Positions 24,260-32,695 of a stretch of DNA of 64,000 nt are shown piece by piece. Each line of letters opens with the position of its first letter. Within the stretch, counting starts at the first letter, position 1. A model generated the notes under the pieces. The model searched no databases and had not been told where the DNA came from. It saw only the letters and a program-made list of their open reading frames with translations. The stretch lies in contig NZ_VFSU01000017.1 in assembly GCF_006385875.1 (NCBI RefSeq), positions 62,001 through 126,000 of the forward strand, in the 5' to 3' direction. The translations under genes were made by a program, and so were the position numbers. Origin of the DNA: Sandaracinobacter neustonicus (GTDB lineage: Bacteria; Pseudomonadota; Alphaproteobacteria; Sphingomonadales; Sphingomonadaceae).

Positions 24260-25873
24260 ATGATCGGGCGGCGGCAGCTGCTGATGGGCGCGGCGGCGCT
24301 GCCCTTTGCAAAGGCCGCGCTGGCTGCCAGCCCGATGGGGGTCGCCCCCGGGCCGATCGAGGCGAGTTGGTCGTCTCTGGCGGCGCATTACCGGGTGCCG
24401 GACTGGTTCCGCGATGCGAAATTCGGGATCTGGGCGCATTGGGGGCCGCAATCCGTGCCCGCGCAGGGCGACTGGTATGGCCGCTTCATGTATATGCAGG
24501 GCCACCCCATGTATGCGCATCATCTGCGCGCCTATGGCCACCCGGCGGACAGCGGCTTTATGGAAATCCTGAACCGCTGGAAGGGGGAACTCTGGAACCC
24601 TGAGGCGCTGGTGCAGCGCTACAAGGCGGCGGGTGCGCGCTATTTCATGGCGCTGGGCTGCCACCACGACAATCTGGATTGCTATGACAGCCGATACCAT
24701 CCGTGGAACAGCCTGCGCGTCGGGCCGAAGCGCGATGTGGTAGGCGAATTCGCGCAGGCCGCGCGGGCGGCGGGGCTGAAATTCGGCGTTTCCAACCACG
24801 CCTCCCACGCGTGGCACTGGTTCCAGACGGCCTATGGCTATGATCCGGAAGGCCCGCGCCAGGGCGAGCGCTATGACGCGTTCCGGCTGACGAAGGCGGA
24901 CGGCAAGGGCAAATGGTGGGACGGGCTGGACCCGCAATTGCTCTACACCGGGCCGCATATCGTGCCGCCGCCGGGGCTGGACAGCATCGTCGCCATGAAC
25001 CGCTTCCATGATGAGACCAGCGGGCAATGGGTGGAACATGGCCCGCCGATGGACGCCGGATATGCCGCGCGCTGGCTGCTGCGGCAGGTGGACATGGTGG
25101 CGAAATACCGGCCCGACATCGTTTACATGGACAATTACGCACTGCCCTTCGGCCCCATCGGGCTGGAAGCGGCGGCCGATTACTACAATCGCGCGGTGGA
25201 CTGGCACGGCGCGACCGACGTGGTGCTGACGGCGAAAAAGCTGCTGCCGCACCAGTCGGCGGGCCTTGTGGACGATGTGGAGCGCGGCTTTGTTTCCGAA
25301 ATCCGCGAGCAGCCATGGCAGACCTGCACCTGCATCGGTGACTGGTTCTACAACGAAGCCCGGCTGCGCGACCGCAGCTATGTGCCCGCCGAACTGGTGA
25401 TCCAGCGGCTGGCCGATGTCGTTTCGAAGAATGGCAACCTGCTGCTGTCTGTGCCGCAGCCGGGCGATGGCTCGCTGGATGCCGAAGCCGCGCGGATCGT
25501 CGATGCCATCGGCCAATGGAACGCCGCGAACGGCGAGGCCATCTTCGGCTCGCGCCCATGGCGGCGCTTCGGCGAAGGCCCGACCGTGCCGGAGGCGGGG
25601 ATGCAGAATGAAGGCGCGGCAAAGCCCTTCACCGCGCAGGACGTGCGTTACACCCGCAACGGCGGTCGCCTCTATGCGCTGTTCCTGAAAGCGCCGGACG
25701 GCCCGGCGACGCTGACCGCGCTGCCCCCCGCCGCTGGCCGGGTGGAGCGCGCCACCCTGATGGACGGCAGGCCGCTGAGCTTCCGGCAAGACGCCATCGG
25801 GTTGCGGCTGGAGCTGCCGCCGGGGCTGGGCGTGGTGCCGGTGGTGCGGCTGGACGGGCGCGGACTGGCTTAA
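24260..25873 (+). CDS. Glycoside hydrolase family 29 alpha-L-fucosidase, Tat-type signal
   Basis: 537 residues from ATG 24260, chosen because it places a twin-arginine-like signal (IGRRQLLMGAAALPFAKAAL) at the N-terminus; upstream in-frame ATGs exist at 24206 and 24221. The GH29 barrel is seen in WFRDAKFGIWAHWGPQSVP, AGARYFMALGCHHDNLDCYD, and RPDIVYMDNYALPFG, where Asp near residue 291 is the expected nucleophile. The C-terminal part has VSKNGNLLLSVPQPGDG and a small beta domain. It would remove fucose side chains, which fits xyloglucan trimming alongside the divergent GH74. Confidence 0.9.
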   Translation: MIGRRQLLMGAAALPFAKAALAASPMGVAPGPIEASWSSLAAHYRVPDWFRDAKFGIWAHWGPQSVPAQGDWYGRFMYMQGHPMYAHHLRAYGHPADSGFMEILNRWKGELWNPEALVQRYKAAGARYFMALGCHHDNLDCYDSRYHPWNSLRVGPKRDVVGEFAQAARAAGLKFGVSNHASHAWHWFQTAYGYDPEGPRQGERYDAFRLTKADGKGKWWDGLDPQLLYTGPHIVPPPGLDSIVAMNRFHDETSGQWVEHGPPMDAGYAARWLLRQVDMVAKYRPDIVYMDNYALPFGPIGLEAAADYYNRAVDWHGATDVVLTAKKLLPHQSAGLVDDVERGFVSEIREQPWQTCTCIGDWFYNEARLRDRSYVPAELVIQRLADVVSKNGNLLLSVPQPGDGSLDAEAARIVDAIGQWNAANGEAIFGSRPWRRFGEGPTVPEAGMQNEGAAKPFTAQDVRYTRNGGRLYALFLKAPDGPATLTALPPAAGRVERATLMDGRPLSFRQDAIGLRLELPPGLGVVPVVRLDGRGLA

Positions 25874-27141
25874 AACGCGGTCGGCGCGGGGCTGACGGTG
25901 GTGAACCCGCCCTGCCCCACCTGCTGCACCTCCAGCCCGCGTTCGGCGATATTGCCCTTGAAGCGGAAGATGCCGTCTACGCCCGCAAAACCCTGCGGAT
26001 CGTCCAGCAACTGTTGCGGGAAGGCGGTGCCCAGTTTCCATTGCCCGCCCGCCGAACTGATGGCGAGGAGCATGGCGTCGTAAGACAGGCTGGAAAGGCG
26101 CGACGGCGTGCCGCCGAAACGGGCCTGATAACGGCGTGACATCGATTGGAAGCGTTGATCCGGCACGGCGGCGAACACCGCGCCGCGCAGCGCGGGGGAT
26201 GCGCCGAGGCCGGGTTCGGTGTTCCACAATTCCGTGCCCATCATCAGGTAACTGCCGGGCTGCGCGCCGAACTTGGCGAGATGGGGGGAAAAGGCGGCGG
26301 CAATCGCCCCCGAATCGGCGACCAGCAGCGCTTCGAAAGCGACCGGCGGGGTGGTGCGGGTGGCGGTGGCGATGGTGCCGTCCGGCCGCTTGGTCGTGGT
26401 GGTGGTGGCGGATTGCTTCAGCCGCGCATCATAGTCGGTCACCTTGCGGGCGGCGACTGGCAGCGCGGCTTGCGTGCGGGCGAAACTGGTGAGGGCCACC
26501 ACCTGCGCGTCATGCGCGGCGACGGCGCGGGTGAAGGCAACCGAGGTGCGCTGGCCATACACGCCTTCGGGCACCAGCGCGGCGAATTTCTTCGTCCCGC
26601 GCGAAGCCGCGAAATCCACCACCCGGCTGACGGACTGCGCGGGCTGGAAGCCCAGCACATACAGGCGCCCGCCCGCGATCGCCGCATCGTTGGAGAAGCT
26701 GAGCATGGTGATGCCCTTCGCTTCGGCGGCGGATTTCACGGCTGCGGCATCCGCCGCGAGCAGCGGCCCCAGAATCAGCTGCGCGCCATCGGCCAGCGCG
26801 CGGTTGGCGGCCCCGGCCGCGCCCAGCGCCGCCGTGTCATAACTCGTCAGCCGCACACCCTGCTTGTTGGTATCCACCAGCGCCAGCGTGGCGGCGTTGG
26901 CGAGGCTGATGCCGACGGGCGCGTTGGGGCCAGTGAGCGGCACCAGAATCGCCACGCGATGCACCTCGCCGGGCTTCACTTCGGCGGGTTTTTCCACCGG
27001 CGGCGGCGGCGCGACGGGGGCGATGGGGGCCTTCTGGCGCGGGGCGCAGGCCGCCAGCATCGCCAGCGACACCAACATTCCCGTGCCTGCCGCACGCCGC
27101 CAGCTTGCCGCTTCGTTCGCTCTCGCCCAGATTGCCCGCAT
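25870..27141 (-). CDS. Penicillin-binding-protein-activator (LpoA/LppC)-like lipoprotein
   Basis: 423 residues from ATG 27141; an internal ATG at 27078 is an alternative start. Either gives a lipoprotein signal ending in the lipobox LAAC. A proline-rich linker follows (PIAPVAPPPPVEKPAE), then a periplasmic-binding-protein type I fold (VHRVAILVPLTGPNAPVG, QLILGPLLAADAAAV, FAALVPEGVYGQRTS, RLSSLSYDAMLLA). This matches the LpoA C-terminal domain family, which activates peptidoglycan synthase PBP1a from the outer membrane; many alphaproteobacterial members lack the TPR half, as here. Its start codon overlaps that of rsmI on the other strand, as is common for this gene pair. Confidence 0.85.
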   Translation of the reverse strand: MRAIWARANEAASWRRAAGTGMLVSLAMLAACAPRQKAPIAPVAPPPPVEKPAEVKPGEVHRVAILVPLTGPNAPVGISLANAATLALVDTNKQGVRLTSYDTAALGAAGAANRALADGAQLILGPLLAADAAAVKSAAEAKGITMLSFSNDAAIAGGRLYVLGFQPAQSVSRVVDFAASRGTKKFAALVPEGVYGQRTSVAFTRAVAAHDAQVVALTSFARTQAALPVAARKVTDYDARLKQSATTTTTKRPDGTIATATRTTPPVAFEALLVADSGAIAAAFSPHLAKFGAQPGSYLMMGTELWNTEPGLGASPALRGAVFAAVPDQRFQSMSRRYQARFGGTPSRLSSLSYDAMLLAISSAGGQWKLGTAFPQQLLDDPQGFAGVDGIFRFKGNIAERGLEVQQVGQGGFTTVSPAPTAF

Positions 27142-28018
27142 GCGTGCTGCTCCGCCTACCATTGAATCATCTGCCGAAACCCCCGAGGACCGGCTTGCGC
27201 CCGGGCTGTATATCGTGGCTGGCCCGATCGGCAACCTTGAGGATCTGTCGCCAAGGGCAGCCCGCATTCTTCGCACGGCGGATGTCGTGGCCTGCGAGGA
27301 TACGCGGGTGACGGCGAAGCTGTTGCGGGCGGCCGGAAGTGAGCGGCCGATGCTGCCCTATCACGAACATTCCGGGCCGGACGTGGAGGCAAAGCTGCTG
27401 GAGCGGCTGGGGCGCGAATCGGTGGCACTGGTGTCTGACGCGGGGACTCCGCTGATTTCCGACCCCGGCTATTCGCTGGTGCGCGAGGCCCGCGCGCGCG
27501 GGCTGGCCGTCAGCACCGCGCCGGGGCCGTCAGCGGCGATTACCGCGCTGTCCATCAGCGGTTTGCCTTCCGATCGCTTCCTGTTCGCGGGCTTTCTGCC
27601 GGCCAAGGCGGTGGCGCGGGAGAAGGCGATTTCGGCGGTGGTGGGGATTCCGGCGACGCTGATCTTCTATGAGACCGGGCCGCGTCTGGCGGCTTCGCTG
27701 GCGGCGCTGGCCGCCGCGCTGGGCGGGCGCGATGCAGCTGTCGCGCGGGAGCTGACCAAGCGGCACGAGGAGTTGGTGGCGGGCACCCTGCCGGAACTGG
27801 CCGCGCGCTATCGGGGGCAGGAACCGAAGGGCGAGATCGTGCTGCTGGTGGGGCCGCCCGGCGAGGAGATGAGCAGCGAGCAGGCGCTGGATGAGGCGCT
27901 GCTGACGGCGCTGAAAACCATGCCGCCCGGCAAGGCGGCGGCCAGCGTCTCCGCCGCGCTGCGGTTGCCGCGTGGGGAGGTTTACGCCCGCGTGATGGCG
28001 CTGAAAGACGGCGGATGA
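27140..28018 (+). CDS. rsmI: 16S rRNA (cytidine(1402)-2'-O)-methyltransferase
   Basis: 292 residues from ATG 27140 (MRAAPPTIESSAET). The frame opens much further upstream, but similarity starts only at LAPGLYIVAGPIGNLEDLS. The enzyme methylates C1402 of 16S rRNA with S-adenosylmethionine. Tetrapyrrole-methylase fold motifs: VVACEDTRVTAKLL, LVSDAGTPLISDPGYSLVRE, GPSAAITALSISGLPSDRF, and ARELTKRHEELVAGTL. It overlaps yraN by four bases (ATGA). Its start codon shares two bases with the start codon of the divergent lipoprotein gene, so its promoter must lie inside that gene or vice versa. Confidence 0.94.
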   Translation: MRAAPPTIESSAETPEDRLAPGLYIVAGPIGNLEDLSPRAARILRTADVVACEDTRVTAKLLRAAGSERPMLPYHEHSGPDVEAKLLERLGRESVALVSDAGTPLISDPGYSLVREARARGLAVSTAPGPSAAITALSISGLPSDRFLFAGFLPAKAVAREKAISAVVGIPATLIFYETGPRLAASLAALAAALGGRDAAVARELTKRHEELVAGTLPELAARYRGQEPKGEIVLLVGPPGEEMSSEQALDEALLTALKTMPPGKAAASVSAALRLPRGEVYARVMALKDGG

Positions 28019-28356
28019 CTCGCGCAGATGCCGAAAAGCGCGGCCGTCGGGCGGAACAACTGGCCGCGCTGCTGCTGATGGCCAAGGGCTGGCGAATCGT
28101 CGCACGCCGCCGCCGCATGCCGATGATCGAAGTCGATCTCGTCGCCCGGCGCGGCCAGCTGCTGGCGGTGGTGGAGGTGAAACAGCGCGCCACGCTGGAT
28201 GCCGCCACCTGCGCCCTCACCCCATGGGCCGCCGAACGGCTGCGCTCCGCAGCGCGCCAACTCGCCGCCGAAGCCGGGCCGGGTGTGTCTGCGCGGGTCG
28301 ATCTGATCGCACTGGCGCCCGGGCGCTGGCCAAGGCATATTCCCGGAGTCGGATAG
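28015..28356 (+). CDS. yraN: YraN/UPF0102 family protein
   Basis: 113 residues of a small nuclease-like fold related to Holliday-junction resolvases. The acidic and lysine residues of the family are visible in IEVDLVARRGQLLAVVEVKQR (Asp about 40, Glu and Lys about 53-55), after the N-terminal RGRRAEQLAALLLMAKGWRI. The biochemical role in the cell is not established. The order lpoA-like, rsmI, yraN is a widely conserved cluster. It overlaps rsmI by four bases and is 10 bp ahead of the SirB1-type gene. Confidence 0.92.
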   Translation: MTRADAEKRGRRAEQLAALLLMAKGWRIVARRRRMPMIEVDLVARRGQLLAVVEVKQRATLDAATCALTPWAAERLRSAARQLAAEAGPGVSARVDLIALAPGRWPRHIPGVG

Positions 28357-28366
28357 GAGAGCAGGT

Positions 28367-29155
28367 ATGGATGCACTCGCGGCCATCGGATGCCAGGACG
28401 ATGCGGACATCCGCCTCGACGAGGCCGCCCTGCACCTTGCCGCCGCGGACCGTACCCGCGCAGACCTCGCCCCTACGCTGGAATGGCTCGCCGAACTCGC
28501 CACCCAACTGCCTGCCACCCTGCCAACCGCGCGGGACCGGGCAGAAGCGTTGTCGAACCTGCTGGCGAAACAGGAAGGCTTCACCGGCGACCACGACGAA
28601 TATGACGCGCCCCGCAACGCCGACATGCTCTCCGTACTGGCGCGGCGGCGCGGCCTGCCCGTCTCGCTCGCCATCCTCTATGTCGCCATCGCCCGCCGCG
28701 CCGGATGGGAGGCGCGGGTGATGGGCCTGCCCGGCCATGTCGTCGTCGCCATCGAAGGCAGCGAGGCTGTGGTGCTGATCGACGCCTTCACCGATGGCCG
28801 GGTGCTGGAACCCGCCGAGCTCGCCGGGCTGGCCACCAGCCTTGCCCGCGGCCGCCCCTTGCGCCCCGGCGATTCCGCCCTGCTGAACAATCGGGAAACG
28901 CTGGTGCGGCTGCTGATGAATCAAGCCAGCCGCGCCCGCCAGTCCGGGGACGACGCCCGCGCCCTCACCCTCTATCGCCGCCTGACGCTGATCGCCCCCG
29001 CCATGCCCGCCCTGTGGTGGGAACGCGCCCGGCTGGAGCGCGAAGCCGGCGACACCGCCGCCGCCCGCCGCAGCCTCGCCGCCATGCGCGAAACGACGAT
29101 GGACCCGGAGCTGAACGATCGGATCCGGCAGGCTTATGAGGCTTTGACGCGGTAG
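28367..29155 (+). CDS. SirB1-family transglutaminase-like/TPR protein
   Basis: 262 residues. The N-terminal half has the SirB1 pattern: ALSNLLAKQEGFTGDHDEYD, then ADMLSVLARRRGLPVSLAILYVAIARRAGWEARVMGLPGHVVVAIEG, and LIDAFTDGRVL. It is related to the transglutaminase fold but the catalytic Cys is replaced by Ser (GLPVSLA), so it is probably not a protease. The C-terminal third (about 185-255) is one or two TPR-like helical repeats (LVRLLMNQASRARQSGDDARAL). The cellular role is unknown. It forms an operon with rsmI and yraN. Confidence 0.8.
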   Translation: MDALAAIGCQDDADIRLDEAALHLAAADRTRADLAPTLEWLAELATQLPATLPTARDRAEALSNLLAKQEGFTGDHDEYDAPRNADMLSVLARRRGLPVSLAILYVAIARRAGWEARVMGLPGHVVVAIEGSEAVVLIDAFTDGRVLEPAELAGLATSLARGRPLRPGDSALLNNRETLVRLLMNQASRARQSGDDARALTLYRRLTLIAPAMPALWWERARLEREAGDTAAARRSLAAMRETTMDPELNDRIRQAYEALTR

Positions 29156-29260
29156 GGGTGGCCACTGTAGGTGGCTCTGGTGGCCCGGCCATCAGGGGAA
29201 TGATCTCGCTGTATTTTCGGCTATCGGCGGCATGTGAGTATTTGTAGAAAGTTTGGCGTA

Positions 29261-29554
29261 ATGAGTTTTGGTCCCGCTTGCCCGAATTGCAAAAAATGGA
29301 TTCCATTTCTCAAGTCGCAATGGGGCATTGGCAAATCCTTTGATTGCCGGGGTTGTGGAGCGTCAATCGCCTTGTCGAAATTTCGTTCGACACAACTCGC
29401 AATTGGCATGCTTATGCTTTTTATCCTGATGAAGCCGTCATATCCGGAAGCATCGGATCAGTTTTTGCTTTTTCTGGCTTTCCTCGCTGTCGGGGCACCG
29501 CTGACCTATTTGCTCAGCAGTGTTTCGCTCAGTCAGCCAGCGTCGGGCGATTGA
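29261..29554 (+). CDS. Small zinc-ribbon membrane protein, hypothetical
   Basis: 97 residues from ATG 29261; the frame opens at GTG 29234. It starts with a zinc ribbon made of two CxxC pairs (CPNCKKW and CRGCGAS), then two predicted membrane helices (LAIGMLMLFILM and FLLFLAFLAVGAPLTYLLSS). The gene is much more AT-rich than its neighbours, with codons such as TTT, ATT and AAA, which suggests a recent arrival. Nothing around it gives a function. A repeat mosaic follows its stop. Confidence 0.6.
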   Translation: MSFGPACPNCKKWIPFLKSQWGIGKSFDCRGCGASIALSKFRSTQLAIGMLMLFILMKPSYPEASDQFLLFLAFLAVGAPLTYLLSSVSLSQPASGD

Positions 29555-29940
29555 GCGCCGCAGGCGTTCGACCAAGCTGTCAGCGCACCCGGGGTGACGG
29601 TTGTGGTTGGAGAGAGAGGTTATGACCTGCGGCACTTTCCACTGTACGTGTTTTGATGGAGTGGATCAGGCCCGGCGGTGACACCCCCTCTCCAACTCTC
29701 CCCCTCGCAGGGGGAGAGGGCTTTGTAGCGCCGCAGGCAATTGAAGCTGATCACTCGCACGATGTGGACCTTGGGCCGCGACGCAAATTTTGAGGGTGCA
29801 GGGAAATCATTTCCCTGCCCGCCGGAGGCAAAAAAGCGCCGTGAGAAAAACCCCCGCCGCTCCCCTTCATCAGACAGGTTTCGCAACCGCCCGCGAGCGC
29901 TTATCCTCCCGCGCAAATGGGAGATTGAGGGAACCGCGTC
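29555..29940. repeat. Intergenic repeat mosaic upstream of the aldehyde dehydrogenase gene
   Basis: No gene. It contains a decayed CACCCGGGGTGACGG piece (29586-29600), a TCAGGCCCGGCGG-CTCTCCCCCTCGCAGGGGGAGAG box (29664-29720), the 14-mer GCGCCGCAGGCAAT (29728-29741), and a GCAGGG hairpin (29798-29806 with 29810-29818, loop TCA) followed by CCGCCGGAGGC. Its 3' end must also carry the promoter of the next gene; no consensus promoter was recognised. Confidence 0.75.
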
Positions 29941-31389
29941 ATGAATGTTGCTGCCAATGCCATTGCCCGGGACACGGCCGCCATGCAGTTGTTGCTGGAG
30001 CGTCAGCGGGCTGCGTTCACGGCTGAATTGCCGGTGGGGGCTGCTGTGCGGAAGGACCGGTTGCAGCGGGCGTTGCGGCTGGTGATGGAGCATAAGGACG
30101 GCTTCGTGAAGGCGTTGTCCGATGATTTCGGGCATCGTTCGACGGAGATGTCTTTGATCACGGACATCATGGCTTCGGTGAAGCCGTTGAAGCACAGCCT
30201 GAAGCATGTGGACCAGTGGATGCGGCCGGAGAAGCGCAAGCTGGATTTCCCGTTGGGGCTGCTGGGCGCGAAGGCCGAGGTGCAGTGGCAGCCCAAGGGG
30301 GTGGTCGGGATCATTTCGCCGTGGAATTTCCCGGTGAACCTGACGTTCGCGCCGCTGGCCAATATTTTGGCGGCGGGGAACCGGGCGATGATCAAGCCTT
30401 CGGAATTCACGCCCGCGACCTCGGAATTGATGGCGAAGGCGTTCGCGCAATATTTCGACGAGACGGAGGTGGCGACGATCGTGGGCGGGCCGGAGATCGG
30501 CAAGGCGTTCAGCGAACTGCCGTTCGATCATATCATCTTCACCGGCGCGACATCTGTTGCCCGGCATGTGATGGCGGCGGCGGCGAAAAATCTGGTGCCG
30601 CTGACGCTGGAACTGGGCGGCAAATCGCCGACGATCCTGTCGCGTTCGGCTGACATTGCCGCTTCGACGGAGCGGGTGGCGATGGGCAAGCTGATGAATG
30701 CGGGGCAGATCTGCCTTGCGCCGGATTATATGCTGGTGCCGCAGGAACTGGAGCCGCAGGTGGTGGAGGGGCTGAAGGCCGCGACCGCGAAAATGTATCC
30801 GTCTTTGCTGGCAAATGACGATTACACCTCGGTGATCTCGCGCCGCCACCGTGACCGGCTGGAGGCGCATATCGCCGACGCGCGGGCCAAGGGCGCGGAG
30901 ATCGTGGAGGTGAACCCCGCGAACGAGGATTTCTCGAAGCAGAACACCAACAAGATGCCGCTGACGCTGATCCGCAACCCGACGGACGAGATGACGGTGA
31001 TGCAGGAGGAGATTTTCGGGCCGGTGCTGCCGATCAAGAGCTACAAGGGGATCGACGAGGCGATCGACTATGTGAACCGCCGCGACCGGCCGCTGGGGCT
31101 TTACTGGTTCGGGACGGACGGCGCGGAGGAGCGCACCGTGCTGGACCGCACGGTGTCCGGCGGGGTGACGGTGAACGACGTGATCTTCCATGTCGCGGCG
31201 GAAGATTTGCCGTTCGGCGGAATCGGCCCGGCGGGCATGGGCAATTATCACGGCCATGACGGGTTCAAGGAATTCAGCCACCCGAAATCCATCTACCGGC
31301 AGCCGAAGATGGACCTGGCGGGGCTGGCGGGCTTCAAGCCGCCTTATGGCGAGAAGACGCGGAAGGCGCTGGCGCGGGAACTGAAGTAA
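29941..31389 (+). CDS. calB: Coniferyl-aldehyde dehydrogenase
   Basis: 482 residues of the aldehyde dehydrogenase superfamily. Catalytic Cys near residue 258 in NAGQICLAPDYML, the general-base Glu in LTLELGGKSP near residue 224, and cofactor segments GIISPWNFPVNL and TGATSVARHVM are present, with the C-terminal LPFGGIGPAGMGNYHGHDGF. The short length, absence of an N-terminal arm and CLAPDY rather than CxAxxR motif fit the coniferyl-aldehyde / long-chain fatty aldehyde branch. It would oxidise coniferaldehyde to ferulate, a lignin-fragment step; a fatty aldehyde is an alternative substrate. Its last 56 bp overlap the converging histidine-kinase gene. Confidence 0.82.
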   Translation: MNVAANAIARDTAAMQLLLERQRAAFTAELPVGAAVRKDRLQRALRLVMEHKDGFVKALSDDFGHRSTEMSLITDIMASVKPLKHSLKHVDQWMRPEKRKLDFPLGLLGAKAEVQWQPKGVVGIISPWNFPVNLTFAPLANILAAGNRAMIKPSEFTPATSELMAKAFAQYFDETEVATIVGGPEIGKAFSELPFDHIIFTGATSVARHVMAAAAKNLVPLTLELGGKSPTILSRSADIAASTERVAMGKLMNAGQICLAPDYMLVPQELEPQVVEGLKAATAKMYPSLLANDDYTSVISRRHRDRLEAHIADARAKGAEIVEVNPANEDFSKQNTNKMPLTLIRNPTDEMTVMQEEIFGPVLPIKSYKGIDEAIDYVNRRDRPLGLYWFGTDGAEERTVLDRTVSGGVTVNDVIFHVAAEDLPFGGIGPAGMGNYHGHDGFKEFSHPKSIYRQPKMDLAGLAGFKPPYGEKTRKALARELK

Positions 31390-32695
31390 AGCAGACCCGG
31401 GCCGAGAGGCCGCCCAGCGGCGAATCCCCCAGCCGCAATTCCCCGCCATAGTTGCGGATAAGGTCTGCCGTGGCGGCGAGGCCGAGGCCGGTGCCGGGCT
31501 TGCTCGGGTCCAGCCTTGTGCCCACCGTCATCACCAGTTCGCGCTTGTCGGCGGGGATGCCATCGCCATCGTCCTGCACCTCGATGCAATCCGGGCCGCC
31601 CCGGATCAGCACGCGGTGGCGCGCCCATTTGCAGGCATTGTCGATCAGGTTGGAGAGGATTTCCGCCAGATCGCCGCCGTCGCAGGGCAGCCGCAGGCCG
31701 GGGGGCAGGTCTGTTTCGATCTTGAGTTCGCGCGCGGCGTGCAGGCGTTTCATGGCGTCGACGATCTGCTCCACCAGCCCGGCGACTTCGGTGAGGGTGC
31801 CAGCGCCGCGCGTGCCTGCGGCGGCGGCGCGGGTGAGGTGGTAATCGATCTGTCGCTGCATCAGGGCGCAGCGTTCCAGCAGGAAATCGGCGCTGTCGGC
31901 CTGCCCGGCCCAGCGCAACTGTTCCGCCTCGTTGGTAATGAGGGCGAGCGGGGTGCGCAGATCATGGGCGAGATTCCCCGCCTGAGTGCGGGCGCGGGTG
32001 ATCAGCTGGGCCTGCCCGTCCAGCAGGGCGTTCAGCCGCTCCACCACGGGGGAGAATTCGGCGGGCACGTCCGGATCCAGCTGTGTCACCTCCCCGTGAC
32101 GCAGCCGATCCACTTCCTCGCCCAGCCGCTGCACCGGGGCGAGGCCGAAGCGTACCAGCAGCACCGCGCCCGCGATCAGCAGCAGGGCGACGATGGCCAT
32201 GGAGATGGCGAGGTCGCTCCAGAATTCGGCGATCTGCGCGTCGAGCAGGCGGTTGTCCGAACTGATGATCGCGATGATCGGATGCCCGCCGATGTGGGTG
32301 CGGACGCTGCGCTGATGCAGCAGCAAGTTGCCGGAGCGACCGGTTTCCCAGTCTGCGCTGCCAAGGGTGGGGGAGAGGCTGCGCGACCCGAGCGACGGGG
32401 AGCGGGCGATGCGCCCGTCGCCCGCGTCCAGCTGCCAGTAGAGGCCGGACCCTTCGACGTTGAATTCCGGGTCTGACAGCTTCTGGGACACGCGCGGCGT
32501 GCCGCCGGAATCGATGCTCGTCATGGCGATCAGCTCGGACAGATGATGGTCCAGCTCGGTTTCGAAACGGTCGGTGATGTGGATGCGATAGAGGTTGGCG
32601 ATGAACAGCGCCGCCAACAGCGTGGCCAGCATCACCGCCAGCGCGCTGCCCATGATCAGCCGCAGCCTGAGGCTTCCACGCAGCGGAACTTTCAT
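31334..32695 (-). CDS. Sensor histidine kinase
   Basis: 453 residues. An N-terminal membrane segment (LIMGSALAVMLATLLAALFIANLY), a periplasmic sensor region of about 120 residues, a second membrane segment (LAISMAIVALLLIAGAVLLV), a HAMP-like linker, then the kinase core: NLAHDLRTPLALI with the phosphorylated His near residue 243, NLIDNACKWA (N box), DDGDGIPADK (G1) and GTGLGLAATADLI (G2). It resembles PhoQ/CusS-type kinases. Its start overlaps the response-regulator stop by four bases. Divergent from the RND metal-efflux operon, it most likely senses a metal ion in the periplasm. Confidence 0.9.
   Translation of the reverse strand: MKVPLRGSLRLRLIMGSALAVMLATLLAALFIANLYRIHITDRFETELDHHLSELIAMTSIDSGGTPRVSQKLSDPEFNVEGSGLYWQLDAGDGRIARSPSLGSRSLSPTLGSADWETGRSGNLLLHQRSVRTHIGGHPIIAIISSDNRLLDAQIAEFWSDLAISMAIVALLLIAGAVLLVRFGLAPVQRLGEEVDRLRHGEVTQLDPDVPAEFSPVVERLNALLDGQAQLITRARTQAGNLAHDLRTPLALITNEAEQLRWAGQADSADFLLERCALMQRQIDYHLTRAAAAGTRGAGTLTEVAGLVEQIVDAMKRLHAARELKIETDLPPGLRLPCDGGDLAEILSNLIDNACKWARHRVLIRGGPDCIEVQDDGDGIPADKRELVMTVGTRLDPSKPGTGLGLAATADLIRNYGGELRLGDSPLGGLSARVCFTSVPAPAPSASSRHKAA

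Noticed and set aside
24131-26227. Minus-strand frame of about 700 codons across the GH29 gene
   Set aside because: Arg/His/Ala-rich composition without motifs, fully opposite the GH29 gene and the lipoprotein gene's other frame. A chance frame.
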